Positions 16,314 through 24,496 of a DNA stretch of 64,000 bases are shown piece by piece. This stretch comes from Streptomyces tauricus (GTDB taxonomy: Bacteria > Actinomycetota > Actinomycetes > Streptomycetales > Streptomycetaceae): the NCBI RefSeq assembly GCF_014650955.1, contig NZ_BMVY01000021.1:62001-126000 (forward strand), given 5' to 3'. The notes under the pieces are model-generated. The model saw nothing but the letters and a program-made list of their open reading frames with translations, was not told the DNA's origin and made no database searches. Numbering within the stretch: the first letter of the stretch is position 1; each line of letters starts with the position of its first letter. The position numbers and the translations under genes were made by a program.

Positions 16314-17384
16314 ATGACGACATACGGGGGCTTCGAGCCCGTCTTCTGCACCATCATCCCGCCCCATGTCCTCGACACCCTCTCCCAGGCAGAGGACCGG
16401 GCGCTCGCCGGCAAGGCCCGCCGCACCCTGGAGCGGGACGCCTTCGAGCGCACCCACCGCCGGCTGACGACAGTCCTCGGCGCGCCCGCCCTCGCCCCGC
16501 CGGCCGGCGCCGCCGAGGACAAGCCGCACCGCACGATCTACGACGCGAGGCACAAGCAGGACCTGCCCGGCAGGAAGGTGCGCGGCGAGGGCGACAAGCC
16601 CGGCAAGGACGCCACGGTCAACCGCGCCTACGCCGGCCTGGGCGCGACCTTCGACCTGTTCCTGAAGGCGTACGCGCGCAACTCGATCAACGGCGAGGGG
16701 CTGCCGCTGAACGCGACCGTGCACTTCGACGAGGAGTACAACAACGCCTTCTGGAACGGCGAGCAGATGGTGTTCGGCGACGGTGACGGCGAGATCTTCC
16801 TCGACTTCACCATCCCCGTCGACGTCATCGGCCACGAACTCGCGCACGGCGTCACCCAGTACACGGCGAACCTCACGTACTTCGGCCAGCCCGGCGCGCT
16901 CAACGAGTCGATGTCCGACGTCTTCGGCTCGCTCATCAAGCAGTACACGCTCGGCCAGAGCGCCACCGAGGCCGACTGGCTGATCGGCGCGGGCCTGCTC
17001 GCCCCGCGCGTCACGGGCACGGCCCTGCGCTCGATGAAGGCCCCGGGCACGGCGTACGACGACGATGTGCTCGGCAAGGACCCGCAGCCCGCCACGATGG
17101 ACGACTACGTCCGCACCGGCCGCGACAACGGCGGTGTGCACATCAACTCGGGCATCCCCAACCACGCCTTCTACCTGGCCGCGACCGCGCTGGGCGGGCA
17201 GGCCTGGGAGCGGGCCGGAAAGATCTGGTACAGCGTGCTGACCGGCGGCGAGCTGGACTCGAAGGCGAGCTTCTCGGACTTCGCGAGGCTGACCCTGGCC
17301 CAGGCGCGCGCCCTGTTCGGCGAGGGCGAGGAACTGCAGGCCGTCACCAAGGCCTGGGAACAGGTCGGGGTACCGACCGGGTGA
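16314..17384 (+). CDS. Protealysin-like M4 (thermolysin family) metallopeptidase
   Basis: 356 residues. The zinc-binding motif is HELAHG (H174, E175, H178), with the third ligand E198 in ALNESMSDVFG and a catalytic His region in NSGIPNHAFY. There is no signal peptide. The short N-terminal precursor carries a PP-x-x-L element (IIPPHVL, residues 14-20) as in protealysin-type precursors, which are shorter than thermolysin propeptides. ATG 16314 is preferred because it leads directly into this precursor; ATG 16302 is an in-frame alternative. A gene for an emfourin-like inhibitor follows 39 bp downstream. That pairing is known for protealysin-like proteases and supports the classification. Confidence 0.92.
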   Translation: MTTYGGFEPVFCTIIPPHVLDTLSQAEDRALAGKARRTLERDAFERTHRRLTTVLGAPALAPPAGAAEDKPHRTIYDARHKQDLPGRKVRGEGDKPGKDATVNRAYAGLGATFDLFLKAYARNSINGEGLPLNATVHFDEEYNNAFWNGEQMVFGDGDGEIFLDFTIPVDVIGHELAHGVTQYTANLTYFGQPGALNESMSDVFGSLIKQYTLGQSATEADWLIGAGLLAPRVTGTALRSMKAPGTAYDDDVLGKDPQPATMDDYVRTGRDNGGVHINSGIPNHAFYLAATALGGQAWERAGKIWYSVLTGGELDSKASFSDFARLTLAQARALFGEGEELQAVTKAWEQVGVPTG

Positions 17385-17423
17385 GCGTGGCTCGGGCCCG
17401 CGATTCGTACTAGACAGGGACCC

Positions 17424-17690
17424 ATGCGTATTCAGGTACGACGCACAGGCGGATTCGCGGGCATCGACCGGCATGCCGAGGTGAACACCTCGGGCCGCGC
17501 CGATGCCCAGGAATGGCAGGCCCTGGCCGAACAGGCGGTCGCCGCCGGCCGGGGCACGCCTCCCATAGGCGTCCCGGACGGCTTCAGCTACCAGATCACC
17601 GTGGACGGGAAGACGGTCTACTGCGCGGACCCGCGTCTGACGGACGAGCAGCGGAAACTGATCTCAAGGGTTCTGAAGGAGGGCGCGTAG
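17424..17690 (+). CDS. Emfourin-like protein inhibitor of the adjacent M4 peptidase
   Basis: An 88-residue soluble protein without a signal peptide. The N-terminus (MRIQVRRTGGFAGI) and the segment DGFSYQITVDGKTVYCADPRL resemble emfourin, the small beta-rich inhibitor encoded beside protealysin in Serratia. ATG 17424 has AGGGA just upstream. The gene lies 39 bp after the protealysin-like peptidase on the same strand, so co-transcription is likely. The enzyme and its inhibitor would be made together in the cytoplasm. Assignment rests on remembered family features plus context, with no alignment run. Confidence 0.72.
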   Translation: MRIQVRRTGGFAGIDRHAEVNTSGRADAQEWQALAEQAVAAGRGTPPIGVPDGFSYQITVDGKTVYCADPRLTDEQRKLISRVLKEGA

Positions 17691-17803
17691 GCACCCCGAC
17701 GGAACCGGTACGGGGCCGTCGTCGAGACCGGTACGGGACAAGTAACGGCCAGTTCGCGCAACGCCGTTGACTTCGCTTACCGCCGGTACGGATGATCGCG
17801 CGC

Positions 17804-19204
17804 ATGGCGAACACGGTGAACGCGGCGAGCACGGCGGCGACGACGAGCACGGCGGCGACGGACCCGATACCCCGGTTCCCGGCCGGTTTCCTCTGGGGGG
17901 TCTCCACCTCGGCCCATCAGATCGAGGGCGCGGCCGACCGCCGGGAGCGCTCCGTGTGGGATGCCTTCACGGCCGAACCGGGCCGTGTGAAGGACGGTTC
18001 GACGGCCGCGGTGGCCTGCGACCACTACCACCGCTACCCCGAGGACGTGGCGCTCCTGCGCGACCTCGGGGTGGACGCGTACCGCTTCTCGATCTCCTGG
18101 CCGCGGGTGAACTCCCCCGGCGGCCTGGACTTCTACGACCGGCTGGTCGACGAGCTGTGCGCGGCGGGCGTACGCCCTGTCCCGACCCTCTTCCACTGGG
18201 ACCTGCCGGTGTCACGGGCCGAGGCGGGCGGCTGGCTCGAACGGGACACGGCCGGACGGTTCGCCGAGTACGCCGCGCTGGTCGCCGCCCGCCTCGGCGA
18301 CCGGATCCACAAGTGGATCACCCTCAACGAGCCCGCCGAGCACACCCTGCTGGGCCACGCCCTGGGCGCGCACGCGCCGGGCAAGCAGCTCCTCTTCGAC
18401 GCGCTGCCCGCCGCCCACCACCAGCTGCTGGCCCACGGCCTCGCCGTACAGGCCCTGCGGGCGGCCGGGGCCACGGACATCGGGATCGCCAACTCGCACG
18501 GCCCGACCTGGCCCGCCTCCCAGGAACCCGCGGACCTGGAGGCGGCCGGCTTCTACGACCTGCTCCTCAACCGCCTGTTCGCCGACCCGGTCCTGCTCGG
18601 GCAGTACCCGGACGGCATCGGCGAGCTGATGCCCGGCGACGCCGAGGAGATCGCGGCGGACCTGAAGATCATCGGTCAGCCGGTCGACTGGTACGGGATC
18701 AACTACTACGCGCCGACGAGGGTGGGCGCGCCGCAGGGCTCGGAGATCGAGTTCGGCGGTCTCACCCTGCCCGCCGAGCTCCCCTTCTCGGTAAGGGAGA
18801 TCGAGGGCTACCCGGTCACGGACTTCGGCTGGCCCGTGGTGCCGGAGGCGCTGACCGAACTGCTGGTGGACTTCCGCGGCCGGTACGGCGACCGGCTTCC
18901 GCCCGTCGTCATCACTGAGAACGGCTGCTCGTACGAGGGACTCGACGACCAGGAGCGGATCGGCTACCTGGACGGTCATCTGCGGGCCCTGCACCGGGCG
19001 TCGGAGCAGGGTGTGGACGTCCGCGGGTACTTCGTGTGGTCGCTCCTCGACAACTTCGAGTGGGCGGAGGGGTACGCGCGCCGCTTCGGCCTGGTGCACG
19101 TCGACTTCGAGACCCTGGAACGGACCCCGAAGGCGTCGTACCACTGGCTGCGAGACGTGCTGAAGGCTCAGGGCCGACCCCAGCGGCGGGCGGCCACGGG
19201 GTGA
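17804..19204 (+). CDS. Family 1 beta-glucosidase
   Basis: 466 residues from ATG 17804 (ATG 17792 adds four). It is a GH1 TIM barrel. Signatures are the N-terminal FLWGVSTSAHQIEG, the acid/base Glu176 in TLNEPAEH, the nucleophile Glu372 in VITENG, and the C-terminal SLLDNFEWAEGY substrate-binding segment. There is no signal peptide, so it acts in the cytoplasm on imported beta-glucosides such as cellobiose. Neither start has a clear ribosome binding site, and a TTGACT at 17768 makes a leaderless transcript possible. The stop overlaps the GTG of an MFS transporter gene, so import and hydrolysis are probably coupled. Confidence 0.93.
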   Translation: MANTVNAASTAATTSTAATDPIPRFPAGFLWGVSTSAHQIEGAADRRERSVWDAFTAEPGRVKDGSTAAVACDHYHRYPEDVALLRDLGVDAYRFSISWPRVNSPGGLDFYDRLVDELCAAGVRPVPTLFHWDLPVSRAEAGGWLERDTAGRFAEYAALVAARLGDRIHKWITLNEPAEHTLLGHALGAHAPGKQLLFDALPAAHHQLLAHGLAVQALRAAGATDIGIANSHGPTWPASQEPADLEAAGFYDLLLNRLFADPVLLGQYPDGIGELMPGDAEEIAADLKIIGQPVDWYGINYYAPTRVGAPQGSEIEFGGLTLPAELPFSVREIEGYPVTDFGWPVVPEALTELLVDFRGRYGDRLPPVVITENGCSYEGLDDQERIGYLDGHLRALHRASEQGVDVRGYFVWSLLDNFEWAEGYARRFGLVHVDFETLERTPKASYHWLRDVLKAQGRPQRRAATG

Positions 19205-20478
19205 CGGCGTCCGCGCACGGGCCCGCGCAGGGGCCCGCGCCCGACCTGGCGCTCGCCGAGCCCGTCGAACGAGTGGGCCGGGGCTGGACGGCGACCCTCT
19301 CGCTCGCCAACGGGGCGATCTGGGTGGGCTGGTTCGGCCCCCTGCAGATCCTCCTGGCCTCCCAGGCCGAGGACTTCGCGCCCGGCACGGGCATGTCGAA
19401 GGAGGCCGTCCTCGCCTGGGTGACGGGCGCCGGCGCGGCGGTGTCGCTGCTCGCGAACCCGGTCTTCGGCGCCCTGTCGGACCGTACGACGTCGCGCTGG
19501 GGCCGTCGCACGCCGTGGATCGTGGCGGGCACCGCGGGCGGCGCGCTGTCGTTACTACTCCTCGGCGCGGCGGGCGGACCATGGACGATGGCGCTCGGCT
19601 GGTGCCTGGCACAACTGGCCCTGAACGCGGCCTGGGCCGCCGTGACGGCCGCCGTACCGGACCGGGTGCCCCGGCTCCAGCGGGGCGCGGTGGGCGGCTG
19701 GCTGGGCGCCGCGCAGATCCTGGGCGTGGTCGGCGGTACGGGCCTGGCGACGCTGGCCGGGGGCGTCACGGCGGGCTACGCGGCCTGCGCGGCGTTCACC
19801 CTGCTGGGCGTCCTGCCGTACGTGCTGCGCCACCGGGACATCCGGCTGCCCCGCGCGGCCCGCCCGGCCTGGTCCTGGCGCGGCTTCCTGGGCTCCTTCT
19901 GGCTGAGCCCGCGCCGCTACCCGGACTTCGGCTGGGCGTGGCTGACCCGGTTCCTCGTGAACCTGAGCAACAGCCTCGGCGTCATGTACCTCCTCTACTT
20001 CCTGCGGGACCGCCTGCACCACTCCGATCCCGAGCAGGGCGTGCTGATCCTGACGGCGCTGAACGCGTCGATGCTGCTCGCCACGGTCGTCGTCGCGGGC
20101 ATGTGGTCGGACCGGGTGGGCCGCCGCAAACCGTTCGTGACCTGTTCGGGCGTCGTCATGGCCGTCGCGGCCGGGGTGATCGCGCTCTCGCCGACGTGGA
20201 CCGGCACGGTCGTCGCGTCCGTCCTCCTGGGCCTTGGCTTCGGCGTCTTCGCGTCGGTGGACTTCGCGCTGATGACGGACGTACTCCCGAAGGCGCTGGA
20301 CCGGGGCAAGGACCTCGGCGTGATCAACGCGGCGAACGCGGTGCCGCAGGTCGCCGCGCCTGCGCTCGCCGCGCCGATCGTGACGTATCTGGGCGGGTAC
20401 CGGGTGCTGTACGCGGTGGCGGCGGCGGTGGGCCTGGCCGGGGCGGTTCTGGTGAACCGGATCAAGGGGGTGGACTGA
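19201..20478 (+). CDS. MFS sugar transporter (SLC45/sucrose-transporter-like) with a TTA codon
   Basis: 425 residues with 12 predicted membrane segments. The loop after helix 2 reads GALSDRTTSRWGRRTPW and the mid-protein loop DRVGRRKPF; both are MFS signatures, the former reminiscent of glycoside-proton symporters. GTG 19201 overlaps the stop of the beta-glucosidase (GTGA). Codon 118 is TTA (19552-19554), followed by CTA. Both are very rare leucine codons in this GC-rich DNA. In Streptomyces TTA requires the bldA tRNA, so the transporter may be made only at later developmental stages. Its likely substrate is the beta-glucoside hydrolysed by the coupled enzyme. Confidence 0.9.
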   Translation: MTASAHGPAQGPAPDLALAEPVERVGRGWTATLSLANGAIWVGWFGPLQILLASQAEDFAPGTGMSKEAVLAWVTGAGAAVSLLANPVFGALSDRTTSRWGRRTPWIVAGTAGGALSLLLLGAAGGPWTMALGWCLAQLALNAAWAAVTAAVPDRVPRLQRGAVGGWLGAAQILGVVGGTGLATLAGGVTAGYAACAAFTLLGVLPYVLRHRDIRLPRAARPAWSWRGFLGSFWLSPRRYPDFGWAWLTRFLVNLSNSLGVMYLLYFLRDRLHHSDPEQGVLILTALNASMLLATVVVAGMWSDRVGRRKPFVTCSGVVMAVAAGVIALSPTWTGTVVASVLLGLGFGVFASVDFALMTDVLPKALDRGKDLGVINAANAVPQVAAPALAAPIVTYLGGYRVLYAVAAAVGLAGAVLVNRIKGVD

Positions 20479-20498
20479 GGGGGGTCCAGTCACCGACT

Positions 20499-20640
20499 CG
20501 GGGGCTCCGCCCCCGAACCCCCGTTGCGCAGTTCCCCGCGCCCCTGAAGGGGCGCGGGGAACTGCGCGACAAGGCCCCACGAACCCGCAGCCGAAGGGGG
20601 GTCTGGGGGCGCAGCCCCCAGTTTCGGGAAGGGGCGGGGC
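20499..20640. repeat. Composite inverted repeat between the convergent MFS and era genes
   Basis: A perfect family B hairpin (20526-20545 with 20548-20567, 2-nt loop) is flanked by G/C blocks. These are GGGGGCTCCGCCCCCG near 20501 and GGGGGCGCAGCCCCC near 20604, which can pair as outer stems. The element fills most of the 180-bp gap between convergent genes and probably terminates both. Confidence 0.82.
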
Positions 20641-20658
20641 TGGGGAAAGAGGACTCCG

Positions 20659-21618
20659 TCAGAAGCCGAGTTTGCGGAGTTGACGTGGGTCCCTCTGCCA
20701 GTCCTTCGCGACCTTCACATGGAGGTCGAGGAAGACCGGCGTCCCCAGAAGCGCCTCGATCTGCTTACGCGACTTGATCCCGACCTCCTTCAACCGCTTC
20801 CCCTTGGGCCCGATGATGATCCCCTTCTGGCTCGGCCGCTCGATGTAGACGAACGCGTGGATGTCGAGCAACGGCTTGTCGGCCGGCCGGTCCTCGCGCG
20901 GCAGCATCTCCTCCACGACGACGGCGATGGAGTGCGGCAACTCGTCCCGCACCCCCTCCAACGCGGCCTCCCGGATCAGCTCGGCCACCATGACCTGCTC
21001 GGGCTCGTCCGTGAGGTCGCCCTCGGGGTAGAGGGCGGGGCCCTCGGGCAGCAGCGGCACGAGGAGGTTCGCCAGGAGGTCGACCTGCTGGTCGGCGACG
21101 GCCGACACGGGCACGATCTCGGCCCACTCGAAGCCCAGCTCCTTGCCGAGCTGGTCGATGGCGATGAGCTGCTCGGCGAGCGTCTTGCTGTCCGCGAGGT
21201 CGGTCTTCGTGACGATCGCGATCTTCGGCGTCTTCTTGATGGACGCCAGTTCCTTCGCGATGAAGCGGTCGCCGGGACCGAGCTTCTCGTTCGCGGGGAG
21301 GCAGAACCCGATCACGTCGACCTCGGCCCACGTCGTACGGACGACGTCGTTGAGCCGTTCGCCGAGGAGCGTGCGCGGTTTGTGCAGCCCCGGGGTGTCC
21401 ACCAGGATCAACTGGGCGTCGGCCCTGTGCACGATGCCGCGTACCGTGTGCCGCGTGGTCTGCGGCTGGTTCGCGGTGATCGCGACCTTCTGGCCGACCA
21501 GAGCATTCGTGAGGGTGGACTTGCCCGCGTTGGGGCGGCCCACGAAGCAGGCGAAGCCGGCGCGGTGGGGTGCCCCCGAGGATTCCGGCGGCTCGGATGA
21601 CTGGGTACGAACGCTCAT
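20659..21618 (-). CDS. era: GTPase Era
   Basis: 319 residues. The GTPase domain has G1 GRPNAGKST, G3 DTPG and G4 TKTD. A C-terminal KH domain contains GIIIGPKGKRLKEVG and ends in ..RKLGF. It binds the 3' end of 16S rRNA during 30S assembly and is essential in many bacteria. ATG 21618 gives the usual Streptomyces N-terminus MSVRTQSSEPP; ATG 21627 is an in-frame alternative. In related genomes era lies near phoH-ybeY. Here a 2.9-kb insert with amtB-glnK and a secreted-protein gene separates it from the deaminase-like gene. Confidence 0.96.
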   Translation of the reverse strand: MSVRTQSSEPPESSGAPHRAGFACFVGRPNAGKSTLTNALVGQKVAITANQPQTTRHTVRGIVHRADAQLILVDTPGLHKPRTLLGERLNDVVRTTWAEVDVIGFCLPANEKLGPGDRFIAKELASIKKTPKIAIVTKTDLADSKTLAEQLIAIDQLGKELGFEWAEIVPVSAVADQQVDLLANLLVPLLPEGPALYPEGDLTDEPEQVMVAELIREAALEGVRDELPHSIAVVVEEMLPREDRPADKPLLDIHAFVYIERPSQKGIIIGPKGKRLKEVGIKSRKQIEALLGTPVFLDLHVKVAKDWQRDPRQLRKLGF

Positions 21619-21731
21619 GGCGCCCATTGTCCCTGATCGTCGGGGCTCCGCCGTACCAGGATTCCGGCCCTCACCGCCGATCGGGGGCCGGCCGGGCCCG
21701 GCGTGAGCTTCCGGAAACCCCCGCGCAACAC

Positions 21732-21769
21732 GAAACGTGACGGAAACACACCTGTACGCGACCGGAAAC
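21732..21769 (+). promoter_or_regulatory. GlnR-box-like operator upstream of amtB
   Basis: Four 5-mers start exactly 11 bp apart: GAAAC (21732), GAAAC (21743), GTACG (21754) and GAAAC (21765). This matches the spacing of the Streptomyces GlnR box (gTnAC-n6-GaAAC repeated), with degenerate a-sites. A further GAAAC lies at 21714, and GTAAC/GTGAC occur at 21772 and 21778. The site is 46 bp upstream of amtB, so nitrogen control by GlnR is likely. Confidence 0.72.
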
Positions 21770-21814
21770 GCGTAACGGTGACCCTCTGACGAGCCCCCAC
21801 CCGTTGGAGACCCC

Positions 21815-23170
21815 GTGACTCTGGCCGCCCCGCCCGCCACGTCCACCGCGGCGTCCGCCGCCGCGTCCCTCGACACCGGTGACACCGCCTGGCTGCTCGC
21901 CGCCACCGCGCTCGTCCTGCTCATGACTCCGGGCCTCGCCCTGTTCTACGGCGGCATGGTCCGCACGAAGAGCGTCCTGAACATGCTGATGATGAGTTTC
22001 GTGTCGATCGCCCTGGTCACGGTCGTGTGGCTGGCCGTCGGCTACTCCCTCGTGTTCGGCGACGACCACGCCGACGCGGGAGTCGGCGGGCTCATCGGCG
22101 GCCTGGAGCACGCGGGCATGGCGGGCCTGGGCCCGGACAGCGTGCACGGCACGGTCCCGACCCTCCTCTTCGCCACTTTCCAGCTGACCTTCGCGATCAT
22201 CACGGCGGCCCTGATCAGCGGCGCGGTCGCGGACCGCGCGAAGTTCGGGGCGTGGCTGGTCTTCGTCCCGCTGTGGGCGCTGCTCGTATACGTTCCGGTC
22301 GCGCACTGGGTGTGGGGTCCGGGCGGCTGGATCCTGGCGGACCTGGGTGCCCTGGACTTCGCGGGCGGACTGCCCGTGGAGATCACCTCGGGGGCGTCAG
22401 GGCTGGCGTTGTGCCTGGTCCTGGGCCCGCGGCTGGGGTTCAAGAAGGACGCGATGCGCCCCCACAACCTGCCGATGGTGATGCTGGGCGCCGGCCTGCT
22501 GTGGTTCGGCTGGTTCGGCTTCAACGCCGGTTCGGCGCTCGGCGCGAACGGTCTCGCGGCCGCCGCCTTCCTCAACACCCTGGCCGCCGGCTGCACGGGT
22601 CTGCTCGGCTGGCTCTTCGTGGAGCAGCGGCGCGACGGCCATCCCACCACCCTGGGCTCGGCGTCCGGCGCGGTCGCGGGCCTGGTCGCCATCACCCCGT
22701 CCTGCGGTGCGGTCTCGCTGCTCGGCGCGCTGGTCATCGGCCTCGCCGCAGGTGTCGTCTGCTCGTACGCCGTGGCCTGGAAGTTCCGCTTCGACTACGA
22801 CGACTCGCTGGACGTCGTCGGCGTGCACCTGGTCGGCGGTGTGATCGGCACCCTGCTCATCGGGGTCTTCGCCACGCAGAGCATGACCGGCGGAGTCGAG
22901 GGCCTGCTGTACGGCGGCGGGTTCGGGCAGCTCGGCCGGCAGCTGGTGGCGATCGTGGCCGTCGGCGCGTACGCCTTCGCCGTCACGTACGGCGTCGCCA
23001 AGCTGATCGACAGGGTCGTCGGACTGCGGGCCGACGAGGAGCACGAGCAGACCGGCCTCGACCTTACGGTGCACGCCGAGACCGCTTACGATCACGGAGT
23101 CCTGGGCCAAGGCGCCCCGGTCTCCTCCTCCGTCCTCTCCGCCACGCAGAAGGCCAGGCCCCAGGCATGA
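21815..23170 (+). CDS. amtB: Ammonium transporter AmtB
   Basis: 451 residues with 11 predicted helices and the Amt/Mep fold (DTAWLLAATALVLLMTPGLALFYGGM at the N-terminus, WFGFNAGSALG in the middle). The second pore histidine is His338 in VGVHLVGGVIG. At the position of the first pore histidine the sequence reads LPVEITSG, so Glu189 replaces the usual His. The C-terminal cytoplasmic tail (DEEHEQTGLDLTVHAETAYDHG) is the GlnK-responsive type. GTG 21815 follows GGAG by 5 nt. It is coupled by ATGA to the P-II gene, and a GlnR-like box precedes it. It would import ammonium under nitrogen limitation. Confidence 0.96.
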   Translation: MTLAAPPATSTAASAAASLDTGDTAWLLAATALVLLMTPGLALFYGGMVRTKSVLNMLMMSFVSIALVTVVWLAVGYSLVFGDDHADAGVGGLIGGLEHAGMAGLGPDSVHGTVPTLLFATFQLTFAIITAALISGAVADRAKFGAWLVFVPLWALLVYVPVAHWVWGPGGWILADLGALDFAGGLPVEITSGASGLALCLVLGPRLGFKKDAMRPHNLPMVMLGAGLLWFGWFGFNAGSALGANGLAAAAFLNTLAAGCTGLLGWLFVEQRRDGHPTTLGSASGAVAGLVAITPSCGAVSLLGALVIGLAAGVVCSYAVAWKFRFDYDDSLDVVGVHLVGGVIGTLLIGVFATQSMTGGVEGLLYGGGFGQLGRQLVAIVAVGAYAFAVTYGVAKLIDRVVGLRADEEHEQTGLDLTVHAETAYDHGVLGQGAPVSSSVLSATQKARPQA

Positions 23171-23505
23171 AGCTCATCACCGCGATCATCAAGCCGCACC
23201 GCCTCGACGAGGTCAAGACCGCCCTTCAGGAGATCGGCGTGCACGGGCTGACGGTCACGGAGGCCAGCGGGTACGGGCGTCAGCGCGGCCACACCGAGGT
23301 GTACCGGGGTGCCGAGTACCGCGTCGACCTCGTACCGAAGGTCCGTATCGAGGTCGTCGTCGGGGACGCGGACGCCGAGCCCGTCATCGAGGCGATCGTG
23401 AACGCCGCGCGGACGGGGAAGATCGGCGACGGAAAGGTCTGGGCGGTACCGGTGGAGACGGTGGTGCGGGTCCGGACGGACGAGCGCGGCCCCGACGCCC
23501 TCTGA
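23167..23505 (+). CDS. glnK: P-II nitrogen regulatory protein GlnK
   Basis: 112 residues with the P-II trimer fold. The T-loop is GRQRGHTEVYRGAEYRVDLVPK with the modifiable Tyr51 (AEY). The B-loop region is TGKIGDGKVW and the C-terminal strand VVRVRT. It reports 2-oxoglutarate/ATP/ADP status and plugs AmtB when nitrogen is plentiful. Actinobacterial GlnK is adenylylated on Tyr51 by GlnD. The ATG overlaps the amtB stop (ATGA). No glnD follows, unlike the amtB-glnK-glnD order known in S. coelicolor; a hairpin ends the unit directly after the stop. Confidence 0.96.
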   Translation: MKLITAIIKPHRLDEVKTALQEIGVHGLTVTEASGYGRQRGHTEVYRGAEYRVDLVPKVRIEVVVGDADAEPVIEAIVNAARTGKIGDGKVWAVPVETVVRVRTDERGPDAL

Positions 23506-23506
23506 C

Positions 23507-23534
23507 CCGCCCGGCACGGGCCCGTGCCGGGCGG
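23507..23534 (+). terminator. amtB-glnK terminator: 28-bp perfect palindrome
   Basis: The two 14-bp halves (23507-23520, CCGCCCGGCACGGG, and 23521-23534) are perfectly complementary and abut. The palindrome starts one base after the glnK stop. Its position and stability indicate a terminator, which also shields the convergent secreted-protein gene. Confidence 0.82.
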
Positions 23535-23582
23535 TACCCGTGGGGGGATGACGCGTTCAGCTCGCGGCGCTCGCCCCGGCGG

Positions 23583-24053
23583 TCACTCGAACACGAACGG
23601 ACCGGGCGACTGCGGCCCGTTCGCCGTGCACGTGATGGTGATCCCGAAGACCACCATCTGCAGGGAGCCGCCGAAGGCCTCCAGGCTGTCGCCGGCCGCG
23701 ACCGTGCCGGTCAGCGGGCCGACCGTGACGCCCTCACCGGCGGCGATCGCGGGGTTCTCGGTGCCCGTGAAGACGGTCGTGCCACCGCCCGCCTTCACCA
23801 GGCTGAGAGTGGAGGCGATCGAGTCCTCGGCGAGCGCGAGCGGGGCGGTGATCGACGAGGTGACGGTGATGGTGGCGCCGGTGCCGTCCTGGGTGGCCGT
23901 GAGGGTGGCCGCGCCGCCGCCGTAGACACCGCAGTCGGCTTCGATGGTGGCGCTCTGCGGGACGACGGCCGCGGCGCCCGGGGCGAGCGCGAGGGATGCG
24001 GCGAGGGTGCTGGCGGCCAGCGCCGCACCGATTCCTAATCGCTTACAGATCAT
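23583..24053 (-). CDS. Small secreted protein of unknown function, TTA codon near its start
   Basis: 156 residues. A Sec signal peptide covers residues 1-29 (LAPGAAA|VV). The mature protein is rich in Thr, Ala and Gly with short beta-strand-like stretches, and has two Cys (one near its start, one near its end) that could form a disulfide. Codon 6 is TTA (24036-24038), suggesting bldA-dependent expression. The protein resembles no family I recognise, although the alternating Thr/Val pattern suggests a surface beta-sandwich. ATG 24053 has AGGGAAGGGAATCC upstream as ribosome binding site. It is convergent with amtB-glnK and isolated from its other neighbour by repeats. Confidence 0.75.
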   Translation of the reverse strand: MICKRLGIGAALAASTLAASLALAPGAAAVVPQSATIEADCGVYGGGAATLTATQDGTGATITVTSSITAPLALAEDSIASTLSLVKAGGGTTVFTGTENPAIAAGEGVTVGPLTGTVAAGDSLEAFGGSLQMVVFGITITCTANGPQSPGPFVFE

Positions 24054-24234
24054 CGGATTCCCTTCCCTTGTACGGGAATTGCCATGTGGGGATGGCCGAC
24101 GGGCGCCTCACCGACCGCTCGGATCTGACGGCCCGTCGGAGAACTGGCGTCTATTGAGACGCGAGGGGCCAACGATTGCAAGAGAAGCGGTGGTGATTCT
24201 TCCGGTAGGCGGGTTCTCCCCCACCGGCCGAGGA

Positions 24235-24447
24235 CTTGAGGGCTCCGCCCCCACACCCCCGTTGCGCCGTTCCCCGCGCCCCCAGAAGACAAAAGACCGC
24301 GCCGTTCCCCGCGCCCCTTAACGGCAACAGATTGCGCCGTTCACCGCGCCCCTGTGGGGTGGGAGGGTGCCTGCGCAGGGCACCGTGCGGCACGGCGCTG
24401 GGAAGCTGGGGCGTGGCCCCGCTTTTCAGGGGCGCGGGGAACTGCGC
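24235..24447. repeat. Family B repeat cluster in a gene-free gap
   Basis: The 440-bp gap between the secreted-protein gene and the deaminase-like gene has no supported gene. It carries forward copies of the GCGCCGTTCCCCGCGCCCC 20-mer at about 24264, 24299 and 24333. A reverse copy lies at about 24428-24447, and a GGGCTCCGCCCCC block near 24239. The promoter of the secreted-protein gene must lie in 24054-24200. Confidence 0.8.
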
Positions 24448-24496
24448 GGCCCGCACCCACCGGGCCGCACCCGTGGACGAGCCCCGCCGACCGCAG

